From Aptenodytes patagonicus (lineage: Eukaryota; Chordata; Aves; Sphenisciformes; Spheniscidae): a stretch of 64,000 nt of DNA. A program made the translations under genes and the position numbers. The notes under the pieces are model-generated. The model saw nothing but the letters and a program-made list of their open reading frames with translations. It did not search any database and was not told where the DNA came from. Shown piece by piece: positions 1-14,310 of this stretch; position 1 is the stretch's first letter; each line of letters starts with the position of its first letter. The stretch lies in assembly GCF_965638725.1 (NCBI RefSeq), contig NC_134951.1, positions 4,092,001 to 4,156,000 of the forward strand, read 5' to 3'.

Positions 1-2639
1 CGTAATGCCAGGGTAAAGACCCGTCATCAGCAGAGCTGTTGCGAAAGCAACGTGTCAGAGGAGACAAAGCAAAGTCCAGAGTTCATCCACTGACCATCCG
101 CTTCCCCTCCAGCTGGCGCTGCCGGTTCTTTGCATCTGAAGCCCAAGATTCATGAGATTTGGTGCATTTTTTAAAGCCTTGCCTCCTGGAGTCTTGTGAC
201 TCTGAGGGACTCTCATATGAGGATTAGAAACAATCCCTACCTTTCTAATCCTTATAATTTTAAGGAAAAAATAATCTTCTGCAAATGAATATGAACTGTA
301 TGAGCTCAAAAATCTGTAATTAATTTTCAAAAGTGCAGGGTTATAATATTTTATTACTATTTTATTTATAATCATTGTTTATATTTTAATTATCTCACTT
401 AGTTTAGTGGACTCTCAGTTTTTCACTATATGGCCACAGCAATATTCATACATTCTTTTGGTGAACACAGGATTTACACTGTTCTTGCTCGGATATGGCT
501 GGCCAACATTTCCTAAATTGTGATAAACTGCTAAAAAGACATTTTCTGTAGAGTGTCTTACAGGGAGCTCGTCACTGAGTGTCTTTAGTTACACAGACAC
601 ATCACCCCAAGGATGCCGTTTCATGGAATAAGTGGTATATTGAGCTCCAGCCCTAGAGAAACTTGGTTTGGTATGGATTTGTGTCTTGCAGCTGATTGAC
701 GTGGGTGCCTAATAATGAAATAAAAAGTGTTCCTTTTGCAAATAGATGCCCCTTCCCTCTGCCTGAGTCCAGCCCCCTCACGCCCACACATGTGTCCCTC
801 CACGATCCTCCCCCTTGCACTTGCCTTTGGGGAATGCGAAGGGAGGAAAGGACAAAAAATGAGCAATTTCCCTTTCTTCATATTACTCCTTTTTTTATGT
901 CATCTCTCCTCCCTCCCCATCTGCTTGTTTTTTTCCATGGTTATGTGTGTGTTACACAGGTTTGAAGGTGTGCCGGGGCCAAATAGGTGTCACAGCTGGC
1001 CCTGTTGAAGCCAAATGTAATTTGGAACCTGGGAATAACCCCAATTCCTCCTGCAATCTCTTCCCCACTTGAAGGTGGTATGAAACCTGACATGTATAAC
1101 AAAAAAAATCCCCGACCAGGTAACAGCCATCTTTACCAGTGCTGAGGGCAGGAGGAGAGGGAGTCAATGAGGTGCAGATCCTGCTCGTCCAAGCCCAGGA
1201 CAGCTGAGCTTCTGGTTTCCCCACCAGACCATGCAGCAGCCTCCCTGGAGGAGCTGCTACTGCTCAAGTGTGCCGATGGGGACTGCAGGGGTTTGTATCT
1301 GGCGTGTGGGTAGAAAGTGGACTCTGGCAAAATGTGGGCTCTTGCCAGGAGCAGAAGGACCCCAGCGCTCACTAGGGATTCAGCGTGTCCCCATCACTCC
1401 ACTGCACTGCAGGTCCAAACTTCCCTGTGGACATCAGCTCCACACGCCCAATGGTGTGTTAAGGTTCAGCCCTTGACTTGCACCGTGGCACCGCCTCTTT
1501 CAGCCCTCGCCCATGAATATCACCTCCTCCATTAACCGTAAAGGACTTGCAAAGCCTCATGATGACACCAAGCAGAGGACAGGGTCTACCCAGAGGTTTG
1601 CTCAGCTGCTTTCTCTGATGGCTGGCTGATGAGCTGCCAGGAAAACAGCAACACCTTTATTTCTTCATCCGGCTGACCCTCAGCCTTGCGGTCCTCTTGC
1701 TGGGTGGAAATGCTGCCCCATCCATTGCACAAGAGCAGCAGGGTCTCACTCGAGACACGTTGTAGATGACAGAGCAGATGTTTGAGCTGCCGATGACCCA
1801 TGTCTTGCCCAGGGGTATTTGCTCTGCTGGCAGCGTGTCCCGGGATCAGCGCCAGGAGCAGATTTTCCACCCCCAGCCTCCCCGCCTGGCAACAGGGGCT
1901 GGGACATTTGCCCAAGATAACGCTGAGCCTTTGGGAGAGAGAGGGGGGGATGTTTCTCATATGTCCCCAGGCACGTATGCCCGCCAGTGACCCCTGCGGG
2001 TCCTCAGCTGGTGGGAGAGCAGGGCCAGCCAGATCCACATGGCACAGGAATACTTGTACCTTGGTCCCTGCGGACACACTGTGGCCTGATCCAGACAGTG
2101 TGTCTATGCAAGGGTCCAGGGCAGTTTGGAGGGATTTTGACTCTCTAGAGATTGCAACAGAGCTACAGCCACCACGGTGAAGGGGAACCCAAGGAGGAGG
2201 AGGGACCCCGAACCACAGCCCCTAAGCTGTTTACTGGAGGCTGTGACCCACCACCATTGGATCTCCCTTGACTGGCCCTTTTGGGGCTCAGACGTGACCC
2301 TGGTGTGCATCCATCTGCCACCTCCTTTGGCAGAAACACAGGAACCAAAGTCTCCCCGTTGCTTGTCCCTACAGGGTCTTCTTCCATCCCACCTGTGTCC
2401 CTCTCGCTAAACCATACAATACTCAGTGGACCACCTAAAGAGGCCAAGTGGAGAAGGTATGAAGGCCCCATGTAGCCTGGACAATGGGGAGCCCTGGAGT
2501 TGGCCACAGCTGAAATGGGTGTGCAATGGGGAACCCAGAGGGGAAGGCAAAAAGGTGGGAGTGGGAGATGAAATTTGGCTGTCGGCCCCTGCCCCGGCAT
2601 TTTGGATTTCCCTAGAAATGCTGTCTAGACAGCACATGA
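1..2639. other. Intergenic, no gene seen
   Basis: AT-rich at the start (about 230-420), then mixed composition. The open frames, including a 163-codon one on the minus strand at 2077-1586, lack recognisable domains and splice context. Confidence 0.6.
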
Positions 2640-3173
2640 GCACTGGTGAGGCCGCACTTCGAATACTGTGTTCAGTTTTGGGCCCCTCACTACAAGAAGG
2701 ACGTCGAGGTGCTGGAGCGTGTCCAGAGAAGGGCAACGAGGCTGGTGAGGGGTCTGGAGAACAAGTCTTCTGAGGAGCGGCTGAGGGAACTGGGGTTGTT
2801 TAGCCTGGAGAAAAGGAGGCTGAGGGGAGACCTCATCGCTCTCTACAACCACCTGAAAGGAGGTTGTAGCGAGGTGGGGGTCGGTCTCTTCTCCCAAGGA
2901 ACAAGCGATGGGATGAGAGGAAACGGCCTCAAGTTGCACCAGGGGAGGTTTAGATTGGACGTGAGGAAAAATGTCTTTACTGAAAGAGTGGTTAAAGATT
3001 GGACCAGGCTGCCCAGGGCAGTGGTGGAGTCCCCATCCCTGGAGGTATTTAAAAGACCTGTAGATGAGGCGCTTAGGGACATGGTTTAGTGGGCATGGTG
3101 GTGTTGGGTCGACAGTTGGACTCGATGATCTTAGAGGTCTTTTCCAACCTTAATGATTCTATGATTCTATGAT
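2640..3173 (+). mobile_element. CR1 LINE, 5'-truncated 3' end (copy A)
   Basis: About 534 bp of a chicken-repeat-1 non-LTR retrotransposon. An open frame at 2646-3089 (147 residues) encodes the extreme C-terminus of the ORF2 reverse transcriptase, with [40 protein letters not shown] and [21 protein letters not shown]. After the stop comes the CR1 3' UTR (GTTGGACTCGATGATCTTAG) and the octamer tail ending at 3173. The frame is intact to its stop and the sequence is close to copy B, so the insertion is fairly young. It starts abruptly at about 2640, consistent with truncation during target-primed reverse transcription. It cannot move on its own. Confidence 0.95.
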
Positions 3174-6100
3174 TTGAGACCTTCCCAGGGGGTTTCTGGG
3201 ACTTGGGGTGACCAGTGGGACAGGGTGATCAGAGGTCTCTGCCAGATGTCCTTCCCAAAAAACCAACCACACGCAGTGTCCCAGCTCCACCGCGCATACC
3301 AGTTGGGGCACTGGTGGTGCCCTCCACCCTCTCCTTTGCAGGGAGTGCAAAGTGAGGTCAACACTGTTGGATTCAGCTTTAGTTGGGAAGAGTTTTCCAA
3401 ATTTCTTCCCACTCCCAGCACTCTCCATCGTCAAAGGAGGGAAAAAAAATGTTTATTATGCTGATGTTGGCTTGTTCCTTTTTTCTTTTCAATTTTCTGG
3501 TGTTATGTATTCACTTTAAAATTTGTAATTTAAATTAAAAAAACCCTTGTTTAAATAAACAAGTTCTTTTTTGTTTACCAAAATGCAGGGGTTTAATAAG
3601 TAAAATTTTTCAGGGGTTTTCTTAAAAGATCTCCCTCTCAATTCAGGGCCAGGCAACATTTTTGAAAGAAAGGCCCTATTTAAGCCTTCTGAAGGCAGTG
3701 ATAAAAACATAGCGAGGGGAGTGCCACTCACACTGGTGGTGACGCTGCCAGCAGCTCCTCCTGGGGAACTCGAAGCCCGGATGCTCTTCCAACACCTTGC
3801 AGTTATTACCAAGACGTTTCTGCTCATTGCTCTGGCCGACGTTTCTTCACGATGGCTTTTTTTCCAGGGATGCTGGTTACATATTTGCTGAGCTCGGGGC
3901 ATGAGCTGCTGGCATGCTAGTTTCCAAATCCCTTTCCATCACAGCCACCTGCCATGCCGCAAGAAACGGCGTCTCCATCTCTTCTGAGACACCTGGAGCC
4001 TGTCGCAGCTTTATTTGTCGTCTGGCCAGGGCAGGGGTCTCCATCCCTGCTGAGATGCCTGTTGAAGCGGAAAGTTTAATTTAAGGCTTGACTTGTCCTC
4101 TCCCCAGAAGCCATTAATTAATTAGCGCCGTCTTTGGCCGGGAGGCAGAAGCGGAGGTGGTGAACGCTGCACCTCTGGGCGTGGGAGACACTTGGGTGTG
4201 CAGCGATTGCCCTGATTTGGGGCGTGTGTGGGGCAAGCAACACTGCTGGAGCAGGAGAAGTCTTTGGAAAGGGCTTTTCCATGGCCAAGGTTGGTGTCAG
4301 AGGTACATCTGGCCCAGGTTTCTTCTGTGACCCCAGAGAAGCTGCTCAAGGAGCGATTTCAGAGAAGTGGGAAGGTGGTGGATTTTCCATGCTCTGACAG
4401 TGAGCCCAGGCCAAAAAAGCTGCTTTGCATTGGCACACCCTCTCCCCTCTCCACCCTGGATTTTGAAGGCCTTGTGCATGATGTATGGCAGGGGCTGATG
4501 ATGAAAACTTCCCAAATTCTGGATTTTGTTTGGGGGTTTTTTTGTTTTGCTTTTTTTAAGAGAAACCGATGGTTGTGCACAACTGGGATACACACATTTA
4601 TGTGAAACCAGCTCTCCCCTTCCCAACAACTTTTTTAAGCAAACTTTATCACTATTTTCCCTGCTTTTTTTCCCTGCCCAGCTGTGGATCGGCATTTCAG
4701 GGCGAATCCAACATTATAACTTGAGCAACGCAGTTACTCTGCAACATGAAGCATTTTGCTTTAAACTTTCTTTTTCCCCTGTATCTCTTCCACGTGTTGG
4801 TGAGGTTAAACTTGGATGTCTGATAAGGTCCACACGCACGGTGATAACTCAGGGAGCCCCGGTTACGTTGTGGCTCTTGCAACCCCCAAAGTGACTCCAG
4901 GCACCGTTACGGAACAGCAAGTGCCACGCTGCTGCCGAGCCTGCGCCAGCAGCCGGGAGAGGTTAGCAGCATGGTCCCCAGCCCGGGGGAGAGGAGATTT
5001 CCTGCCCTAAGCCATGCATGATGCCTCAGAAACCCACGTAAGCAGGAGGGCAGGATGGGAAGCTTACGGAGAGAGAGGAAAGTGGTCCCTGGAATAAATC
5101 CCAAGGGTATTAAAAATGGGAACTGGGGGTGTGTGAAGCAAATCTCTCCTGAGAAGGCCAAATTCAGGCAGGGAACACAACCAGGTGATCTGCAAGAGGG
5201 TTTGCATGGGGCCAGCATTGCTTTTTCAGTTATTTTCTAAAGGACTTGAAATCTGGCCATTCCTCCCCTTGCTCTTCTCCAAGCTCCAGGGCCATAGGCA
5301 TTTTTTAGCCTACTTCTTAAGGAAATGAAGCATTATATGCCCGACTGTTTGTCTGTCTTCCTGTCAGTGCTTCCCCAGTAATAATTGCATCCCATGATTG
5401 ATATCAGCCAGGCTGCACTGAGAGCTAGAGACAAAAATTTCCAAGTCTGTAGAAATTTTGGGGCAGGGGCAGCTGGAAGGAGTCAGAGAGATGCCACGGG
5501 GTGAGCTGAACCCCATGTTAGACACCAGAGAAGCCCCTCCCTGGCACAGGTCTCTCTCCCTGGGGCTCATAGCTGCTCTCACCCCAAAATATAGGCTTGT
5601 CTTGCCATCTACTGGTGGGAGCCCATCAGAGGAGCAGGAGCAGGGGCAGAGGACAGCCAGGAGAAGGAGATTGGGAGGGCTGAGCCCTGCGCTGCTGCTG
5701 GCACCCCCGTGGGGGGACCAGCCCTATCAGGAGGGAACCAAGCACAGCCTTGCAAGTTAATTTCTCGCTTTCCAGAAGGCTTTTCTTGCTCCTGTGGTCT
5801 ACTAATATCGGCTTAAACGTGTTCATCCTCGTGATAGTACCGTCCCTCTCCTAAACCTCCCTCAGGGGTACCTCCCCGCTTGGTCCCCCGGGTTTGGCTG
5901 AGGGATGCTCCCTTCTCTGGCCTCTCTCTGCAGCTGCTGCTCTCCTGGTTTCACCTTCTTTAACGCAGAAGTCCCAAGGATGAGCTGCAGGTGGCCTGGC
6001 CCACAGGGCACACGGTGTGGATTTTGATGGGGCTAGGGGGGCTGTGAAATCCACCCCAGGAGAGACCTCTGGCCAACGGGGCTTAGAGAAGCAAGAGGGC

Positions 6101-9100
6101 CTCTCCCATGTGCAAACCCCAATGCACTGGAAAGAGACGGACGTGGAGGAAGCTCACTGTAGGTCTGGGGGAAAGATGTGTGTCCTGTATACACGCCCAT
6201 GCCTGGCACTGTGCTGGCGGTGCTTTGATTTGGTTCAGCATGCTTAATATGGTTTTCTGGAAGAAGCTTTGCTGAAGCACATTGCACCCGATTATTCCTT
6301 CAAAGGTTTCTGCGGGTGAACCATCACCAAAACTGGCTTTTGAGGGACGCCCGAGCCACTCGGTGATTTTGTTCATGCCTGTGGCCCAGACCTGATAGGC
6401 GATAAACAACCCCAGCGCCTTCCCCACCAGCTTCTGGGAGGATGTTTGGACCAGTAAAAGGTGTCAGGAGAGGGAGCCAGAGCCTCAGCTGAGAGCTGAG
6501 AGAGCTGCCGGGGAAAGGCTGCTCACCGCTATAGGGGCATCCCAGACTACACAACCACCCCTCCTTTGAGCTGGTCCCAGCCACATTTGAGGATGCTCAG
6601 AGCAAGTCCAGCAAGTCAGGTCCTTCAGGGCCCTAATTTTTGGAGATACATCCTGGTCTAGTCAGTACAAGGGACCAGTACCCCGTGGGACAGCAGTTTT
6701 AAGCCCTGTCGGAGTTTTGCCCTCAATTTTAATTGCATTGAGTGCTGTGGGTACTATGTGCTTTGGGTGGGATTTCTCCTTGCCCCCTCTTCTGCGGTTT
6801 TAGGAACCTGAATTCAGCCACCCCCTAAATACTTTCTGCATATTTGAACATGTTGGCGTACACTTGTGTGTGTCAGCGCACGGTGGTGTGTCCGTGGGGC
6901 CAGCCTGTGCGTGCACTGGTACCCACGCCTAGCCGTGGGGTTGGACGTAGGTGTGCACTAACCGGGGTGTGTTTGAGAGCTTGTCCAGGTGTGCACGTGT
7001 GGTGTCTGCATGAGACAGGCAGGAGACACTTGGGCTGTGTTTTCAGGGTGTGCTGCATCAAAATTGCTTGGATTCATCTACCTTAGCAAATGCAATCACT
7101 CTTGTTTTGCTGAAGCTGAGATGGGGCGGGCATGTGTCCTTCCAGAAGCTCAGCTGATGAGAAATGCATCCTAGGGTGAGTTGAATCCCCAATTTAGCAA
7201 GAGATTCCCTCCTGTGCTGTTGCGTTAACTTCAGCTTCAGGCTTTTACCTTCCAGTTTTCCATCTCCCTGCTCCCTCTAAATTTAAGGGCTGCTCAGAAA
7301 GGCGTGACCGCCTCATCCCAGCGTCTCAAGGATGGTAAGAGTGGAGCATTTCTACAGTGCCAGAAAATGCACAGTCCTGTATGGTTACCCTAATCCCAAC
7401 CTTACAAATAAAATCCTGTTCCAGCAAGCTCAAAACCTTACTCAGGGTAGAGAAAAGCACAGAGCTGAGTGTGGGAAGAGGTGATAAATGAGACTTCTGT
7501 CTTTCCTGGGAGGGAGAGCCTAGCAGCAAACTGGAGCCTGGTGGCTTGAAGCCTGGAGAGAAGCAGGAACCTACCATCTTCATTTGTAGGTGAAGTGGGA
7601 GAAAGGATGGGGAGCCTGAATTTGGTGTCTGCCCCTTGAAATGCACGGATGATAGCGCTGCATCCCACGTGTTCACCCACAGCTTGGTCACTCTGACCCT
7701 GGGCGCAGAGCAGCATTGCGTGCTTCAGCTGCTGAACAAGCACCATCCTGCATCTCATCTCCAGCTCAGTTTCAGAGCTTCCTGAATTATTGATGGCTCT
7801 GATGCATTAGTCTATAATTAGCTCTCCAGACCTTTTCCCCATGGGCTGGAGCTGGGAACACGTTTTTCTTTCTCTTTCTGTGGTTTTGCTCTGGCTTGAG
7901 CAGACTGGGGAGTGAGGAGGGGAACAAGGGGTAGCCGGGGACCTTGGGGCAGGGGAACATCAGAGGAGGACCAGGAAGGATTTGAATGCACAGGGTGGTT
8001 TAACGTTGTGGCTGCCCTCATTACAGTTTTTCGGGGAAAGGCGTCTGGGGAGAGCCCGGCCTGTCCGAGGGGTCTTCAACCCAGCTTGTATGGGGTGGAG
8101 GCCGTGCCAGGAGCCAGGAGAAGGTGAAGGGTCTTCTTCATGTGCTGGTGGGTCTAGAGGTCAGAGGAAGAAAACCACTGAGCCCCAGCCACTAAGAGAA
8201 AGCCAGGCTTCATCTCAAGCAAAGGGCTGTGTTTGTACATGTGTGGATATAGCAAATGATGGCTTAGAGGCACAGATAGGTGGCAAAGAAGCTCTCCCGC
8301 TAGCAAGGAGCAGTTGAGTGCCAGTGGGCTCCGCTTTAAGAGCTATTCATAGTCTAAAATGGTTTCAGTGATTTCCAGGAGGTCTGGGTGCATTAAATGC
8401 TCATTCCTCAAAACTGTAAGTCCTAATCAAAACAGGAGCACAAATTCTCTATGGTTTTGAGGTCAGAGGCAGTAGCCCTCAAGTTTAACTTGGTATTGCT
8501 TTCTGAAAAACAGAGAGTTTGAGCTGCAGCAAAGAGCGGTACCTGCAAACTGTCCCGGCTCCCACAGCCCTAATTCAGGGGCTGGAGAAGTTTTGCTTAT
8601 AAAGAGAGGCAGAGCAGGAGGCAGGACAGCCCCGCTGCTCTCCTCTGCTTTGCTCTCCCTTTTGAGCTATGGAGGGAGCCCTTCGTGTGAGTGCCACTGA
8701 GCAGTGCCCGGTGCCATCAGCTGGGTGGGCAGGAGATGCGAGTCTCTGCGTGAAGGGCAAGGGGAAACCCCACCATGGGATGCAAACCAGAAGTAGGGGT
8801 GCTGTTAAATACTCCATGTCACCTGTGCAGCTCATGGCTGGGTTTATGGGAAGGGATTGCTGCAGTAGCTTGGCCAGGGACTGCTCCAGGCCAAAGGTCC
8901 TTTCCAGCCTGAGGTCTCCCTTTTTCAGCTGATAGAAACCCCCCTCCATGGTGTCAGTGGGAAGGACCGGCACGTAAATGAGGGCGGGATGTTTTCGATT
9001 GCAAGATGAACTGTGAGATTGAGTACGAGGACAATAACTTCCCCTTCCAGCCCTGGAGCCTGTGATCACCGCAGCTGAGCATGGCGCAGACTTTCCTGCA

Positions 9101-12100
9101 AGCCCTTCCTGCAAAAGCCTCATGCATGGGGCAGAGATTAAGGCCAAGGCCAGCAGCAGGAAGGACTCACAGTAAGATTTGTGCCAATGCTGTTTTGAGT
9201 CAGGCGATGATCACAGGATCAAAGAGTTGGCAGGAGAGCTCTCATTCCCATGCCTTTGCTCCAAGGTAGGATCACGCCGCCTAAACTCATCCTGGCAGGT
9301 ATTTCTCTGGGCTACTTTAAAAAATGGATGGAGATTAAAGAATTTCCCTTCTTGAATGAGCCCTTTGGTAAGAAACCCTTTCCCAATCTCTAATCCTGCT
9401 GCAAGGGACTTGTCATTTCAACAGGACTTGCCTCCCAGGGAGATGCAAGAGGTCAAAGGGAAGCATGGAGAGGAACTGGCTCATCGACAGGGAGGAGGCG
9501 AGTTGCCTTCAACTCCAGAAAGTCTTGGGCACTCACTTCCCGGGCCACAGCATGGTGACAGGGGGTCTGCCTCGGAGAAAAGCTGGTGCTGGGATCAACC
9601 TGGGCACGGGTGTGGTGAGGACCGCTCTTGTCTGCAGCAGCACATCCTCCGTTCCCCTTGGCTTCATGGGGACTTCAGCACCAAGACCTGGCTCAGGCCC
9701 TTAAAACAACAACAGGCTCCAGCTGGAAACTGCATCTATTTATAGCGTATTTGCATAGTTTACGGCAGGGCCTGACCCACGCCTGTCCCTTGCACCCCTT
9801 GCACGGGGCAGGCTGAGCAAGGGGCAGGTCACCTTCCTCCCAGCACCGCCAAGGACCCACCCTGCCCCGGTCACATCCCCTCAGAGATCCCCCTCTCGCT
9901 GCTGGGAGGTCTCTCTGTCCCCGCCACACAGTCTGCCTTGCTGGAAGTGCCTACTTCAAGATACATATTAAACATATATTTAAGCACATTCCCTAGAAAA
10001 TTGTCCCTTTTTTGGGAAACCTGGCATAATTAAAGAGTTGACTTAGTTTCAGCTGCGTGGGAAGGGCAGTACCGGAGCCAGTATAAAGCTGCAGGCAGGC
10101 TCAGAGCTGTACTCCTGCTCTGCACCCACTCACCCGTTTGGCTGTGGGCATAGGTTTGGCCAGGATGAGTCCCGCTGACCCAGACAACCCCTGTGCACGT
10201 GCATGTGGGGGTGGTGGACTAAAAAAAAAAAGGGCTTTTTGGAGGAAGGAGGATTTTCCAGAAGACACCACCAGGACTTGGATGGAGATGAAGAACCCTG
10301 CCTCTCTACATCGTGGGCATCATCCTGGAGTGAAAAGGCAAAGCTAAGGGATGGAGCGGGGTCACTGGGGCTTGCAGAGCCACGGGACTGAGCAGGGGCA
10401 AAGGGGATCATTCAGTCTACGGCAGAGATGGGACAGATGGGACACAAGGTGATGTACACGATCTAGATGCGATACTTGATGAGACCATCAGATAGACGCT
10501 GCCAGCGCTGATTTACATGTAGTTTCTCCTCCCACGGGGCTGGGAAATGATCTGAACAACCTCTCAAGGCCCTTTCCAGATCTATTCATCTGCATTTCCT
10601 AAGGGCCAAGCGGGCTTGCTAACCAAGAGACTGACCTTCCCTTTCACCCAGCGATGCAAAAACCCAGAGATGAGTGGATAAGAGAGCGAAGGGGGAGGTT
10701 TAAGTTCAGGGCACAGGTCATGGGAGCCTGTTATAAGTAAACAGGACTTGTTTAAAAGATGATATATGCTGCACTAATATTGTTCCCGGTCTCCCACTCA
10801 TCATTGCAAGCTAATTACGCTTCCTGGAGCCATCAAACCTTCCTTTGCATCTTGTATGCCCTGCGCAAGGACATGGATATGATCTAGTAGCTTGTGGCTG
10901 GGGACTGGCCCTTCTGTTTAGGTTTTTTTTAGCTTTTCTGCTGTAATTGCTCATGCAATTACACACTAATGAACTGTGTCCTGTCCGCTGAAGGACAGGG
11001 TCCCTGCCACGTTTCCTTGAAACAACATGGGGTTAATATGAGGCGAAGTCCCATATAAATCTCATACAAGGCTTTGTGCAAATGGATGCAGACTGAAGTG
11101 GGTTTCATTAGCTGCATTTGTGCCAGCAAACAAGGTCCCCACATGCCGGGAGATGGACCCACTCGATGGACCATGACCATCTCCACTGGGTTGTCATACT
11201 TGCTCACACAGTTTTGGCCCACTGCTTACAAAATGAAGGATTTCTACCTCAAATCTGGAAGGGGTTGGTGGTAGGATGGTAGAGCAACTGAGAACAATAA
11301 CTTCTTCCCCACTGGCTGTATGGTCTCTGAGAGGCGGAGGTCCTTCTGCCGGGGGTCTGGGTGCTGGCCAAGGCAGGACCTGATCTAGGACACATCTTCT
11401 CATGATGGAGAACAGCAATCTTTGCTCATCGCGTTCTTTCCCATTTAACTTGGTCAAAGTTCAGGGTTTCTTGGGACTACTTTTGCAGTGTGGCATCATG
11501 GTGGGCAAGGTGTGTCCCTGAGTAGCTAAGTGCGTGCTTCATGCCAGCCCCTACTTATGTCAGACTGGGCTCATTGGGCCAACCCCCCTCCTGAAATCAG
11601 TCCCATTGGAAGGGGGGGCCCTCTTCTGACCTTAACAGCGCCCCGTAGCTCCTGAGAGGGGGCTTTCAAACACATCCTTGAGGACTGCAGGTCCTCGAGG
11701 CCAGTTCAGAAGTCCCTTGGCTTTGGGTGGTGGGTGCTGTGAAGTGCCCTTTGGCCCTCACCCAGGGTTCAGGACAGCTGCTGGGATGTGGGCAGTCTTT
11801 AGGATGCTGCATGCATCTCTCAGCTTCAGAGACATCCTACAAAAAGCTGAGTGGATGCCCAGAAGAGCAGGGGATGGCTAAATTGGGGGTAAATCCTTCT
11901 CTGAGAGGAGTAGAAGGTGATGCCAACTAATTTACCAAAGGACGAGCCCCAGGCCATGGCTGGCCTCAAGGGTGCCCCTGCCCAGAGCAGGTTGCCTATG
12001 TGATGTTGGGGCTCAGCCCACCCTGCTGCTCTCCATCTCCTTGTGAAATGCCTGAGCGGCTCACGCTGCAAACCTCAAGGGTCTTTCTTCCTCCTCCTTC

Positions 12101-14147
12101 TCTGTCTTGCCTGCATAATTGATCAGCAATGCTAATTCTGTCACCCCAAAACCATCTCCAGGCAAAGTGAGCTGGGGGGGGGCAGGTAATAAATCTGCCA
12201 TTGCTCCGATCCACGGCATCACTGATGTTTTGAAAACCGATTTGCCATGTAGTAAGTAGGATGCAGGAGCTGGGCACAGACGGCTTAATTTCCACTTAAC
12301 CCCCCTGCACCCCTTCAATGCCAAAGACTCCTGAAAGCCCCTAGGAGACACTCCATGCAAGGAATTTGGGGTACCTGCATGTGAAAGGGATGCCAGGGGT
12401 TGCTTTGCCGGGCGCTGGCAGCTGAGCGGCAGCCCTGACCCACATCACTGACTTTGCTGCAAGGTCTGACTGGAGGAGAAGCAGTCTGCACCTACCTGAA
12501 TGCAGAGAGCATCCTTATTAGTCACAGGGATTTACCCAGCAGTAGAGGACATTTCGGGCGTGTAAATATAATCCCAATCTCAGTCCAGCTCCAGTGCAAA
12601 CATCGACTCAGAGCAGAATACAGACATATGGAAATCAGGTGTATGGAGGCATGGATGGGGATGGTTTCCTTCGTGGTGGACTACCAGGAGCTGACCTCAC
12701 TGACCCCACCGCTCTCGTCTCTTCTCAGGAGAAAGCCGGAGCCAAGCACAGCTGCGGCTAATTCAGACCCCTTGTTTGGGGGAGAAATTACCCCTCTAAA
12801 ACCAAACTGCAAGCCCTGTTAATAAGAACAGACCACACAAGGCACAAAGAGCTGGAGTCTAAATTGCATGAGTTCAGAGACTAAAGAGACAAACATCTTT
12901 GTTGGGTTGGGGCATACAAAACCAGCTGGGACAGACATGCAAAACTGTATTTTCAACATCAGGTTAGGTCTATCTCCCCAGCATCTCTGCTACAGTGCCC
13001 AGAAGCTGATGCCTAGGGAATGCTATAAGGATAAGGGAAACCTAAAATATCCTTCCCCCATGTACTCTTCCAGCCTCAGCTGTGCCTCAAGGTATTCCTG
13101 AATTTGTCTGTGGTTTCTGTCTGCTCATTTACCAACACCGAATTTCACCGTCACAAAATAATCTGGTCTCCCATCAACTTCATGTCAACTTTTAGCAGCA
13201 ACGTCTTGCAGCAAGGAGTTCCACAGTTCTGGTAACCGAATCAATTTTTAAGCACTTTCCAAACTGAATTGAGCCTGGGTGGAAAACAGGGTAACAGTGA
13301 GTCTCTGAGAAATACAGACACCTTCCTCCAGCTTCTGGGCGCAGGCATTGGCTTCTGTCCCTTGAAAAAGCTGCTGCCTTTGAAGCAAAGATGGGGACAA
13401 CAGATCCTTTCATACCTCAGTGGAGAAAGGAGCAGGGCCACAAAACAAAACACTCAGGTTTTCCCCTGCCAGGAAAGCAAAGAGGGAAACCCAAACACCT
13501 TAGGTGAAGTGTTTCATGGTGCTCTGGCCAAATTCTAAATTCTTCCCCCTGGCGGTTTTAAAATCACTCTTCCTGAGCCCTGAAGATTGATGGGTTCATT
13601 CCTTCCTTTCCCAAGTGTCATTTCTCTTATTCTAACCTTATTCTAACAGCTCCAAGTGTTTAATGTCTGGGATATTTTCCAGATAGTTTAAAGACCCGCT
13701 TCAAGGGCTGACTTGATGGTTTCCTGCTTCAGTATATGCTGCAGTTGCATATCATACTGGATGCAGGTGACTTCTATCCAGCTTTCTCTGTAGACCAGCA
13801 GCTTTCCATGGAACGATGTTGATTTGCCCCTCCTCAGAGTCTGGGTTACCCTTTCCACACGTAACACCTGCTTTGCTTTTTGAAAATTACTCCAATATGC
13901 TGAATCTGAACAGCCCCCGAGAGATCCCCATTCCCACCTTTGAAGAGCCTCCTGCAAGGCTCTGCCGTGACGTTTCTGGATGAGTGGTTCACGTCTATGT
14001 CAGGTATTGGTGTCACCGATGTTCAAAAACTATTTGGAAGAGTTCATTAAAAAAAAAACCCACCAGATGTAGCCCCCAGGGGTGAAACTTATTCCTGGCC
14101 TGGTGACTGGTAGTAGTTTATTAGTACAGACCACAGCAGCAATTTAA
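3174..14147. other. Intergenic, no gene seen
   Basis: Eleven kilobases of ordinary unique noncoding sequence. A TG-rich patch (about 6850-7015) explains a Val/Cys-rich frame there. No exon, RNA gene or recognisable transposon was found. Confidence 0.55.
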
Positions 14148-14310
14148 AATCATGGAATAATTCAGGTTGGAAGGGACTTCTGGAGCTCATCTCGTCCTAC
14201 GTCCTGCTCAGTGCAGGTCTAATTAAACCAGGTCACTCAGGGCCGTGTCCAGTTGAGTCTTGAATACCTCCAAGGATGAAGATCCCACAGCCTCTCTGGG
14301 ATACCACCAG
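14148..14310 (-). mobile_element. Older, diverged CR1 3' fragment (copy E)
   Basis: On the plus strand this begins AATCATGGAATAATTCAGGT and continues TTGGAAGGGACTTCTGGAGC, which matches the reverse complement of an older CR1 3' end. GAATACCTCCAAGGATGAAG and CCACAGCCTCTCTGGG follow, corresponding to the end of ORF2. It has more substitutions than copies A-D and no open frame, so it is an old insertion of a different CR1 subfamily. The right border is uncertain. Confidence 0.75.

Noticed and set aside
2646..3089. 147-codon frame as a host gene
   Set aside because: It is the C-terminus of CR1 ORF2 followed by the CR1 3' UTR and octamer tail.
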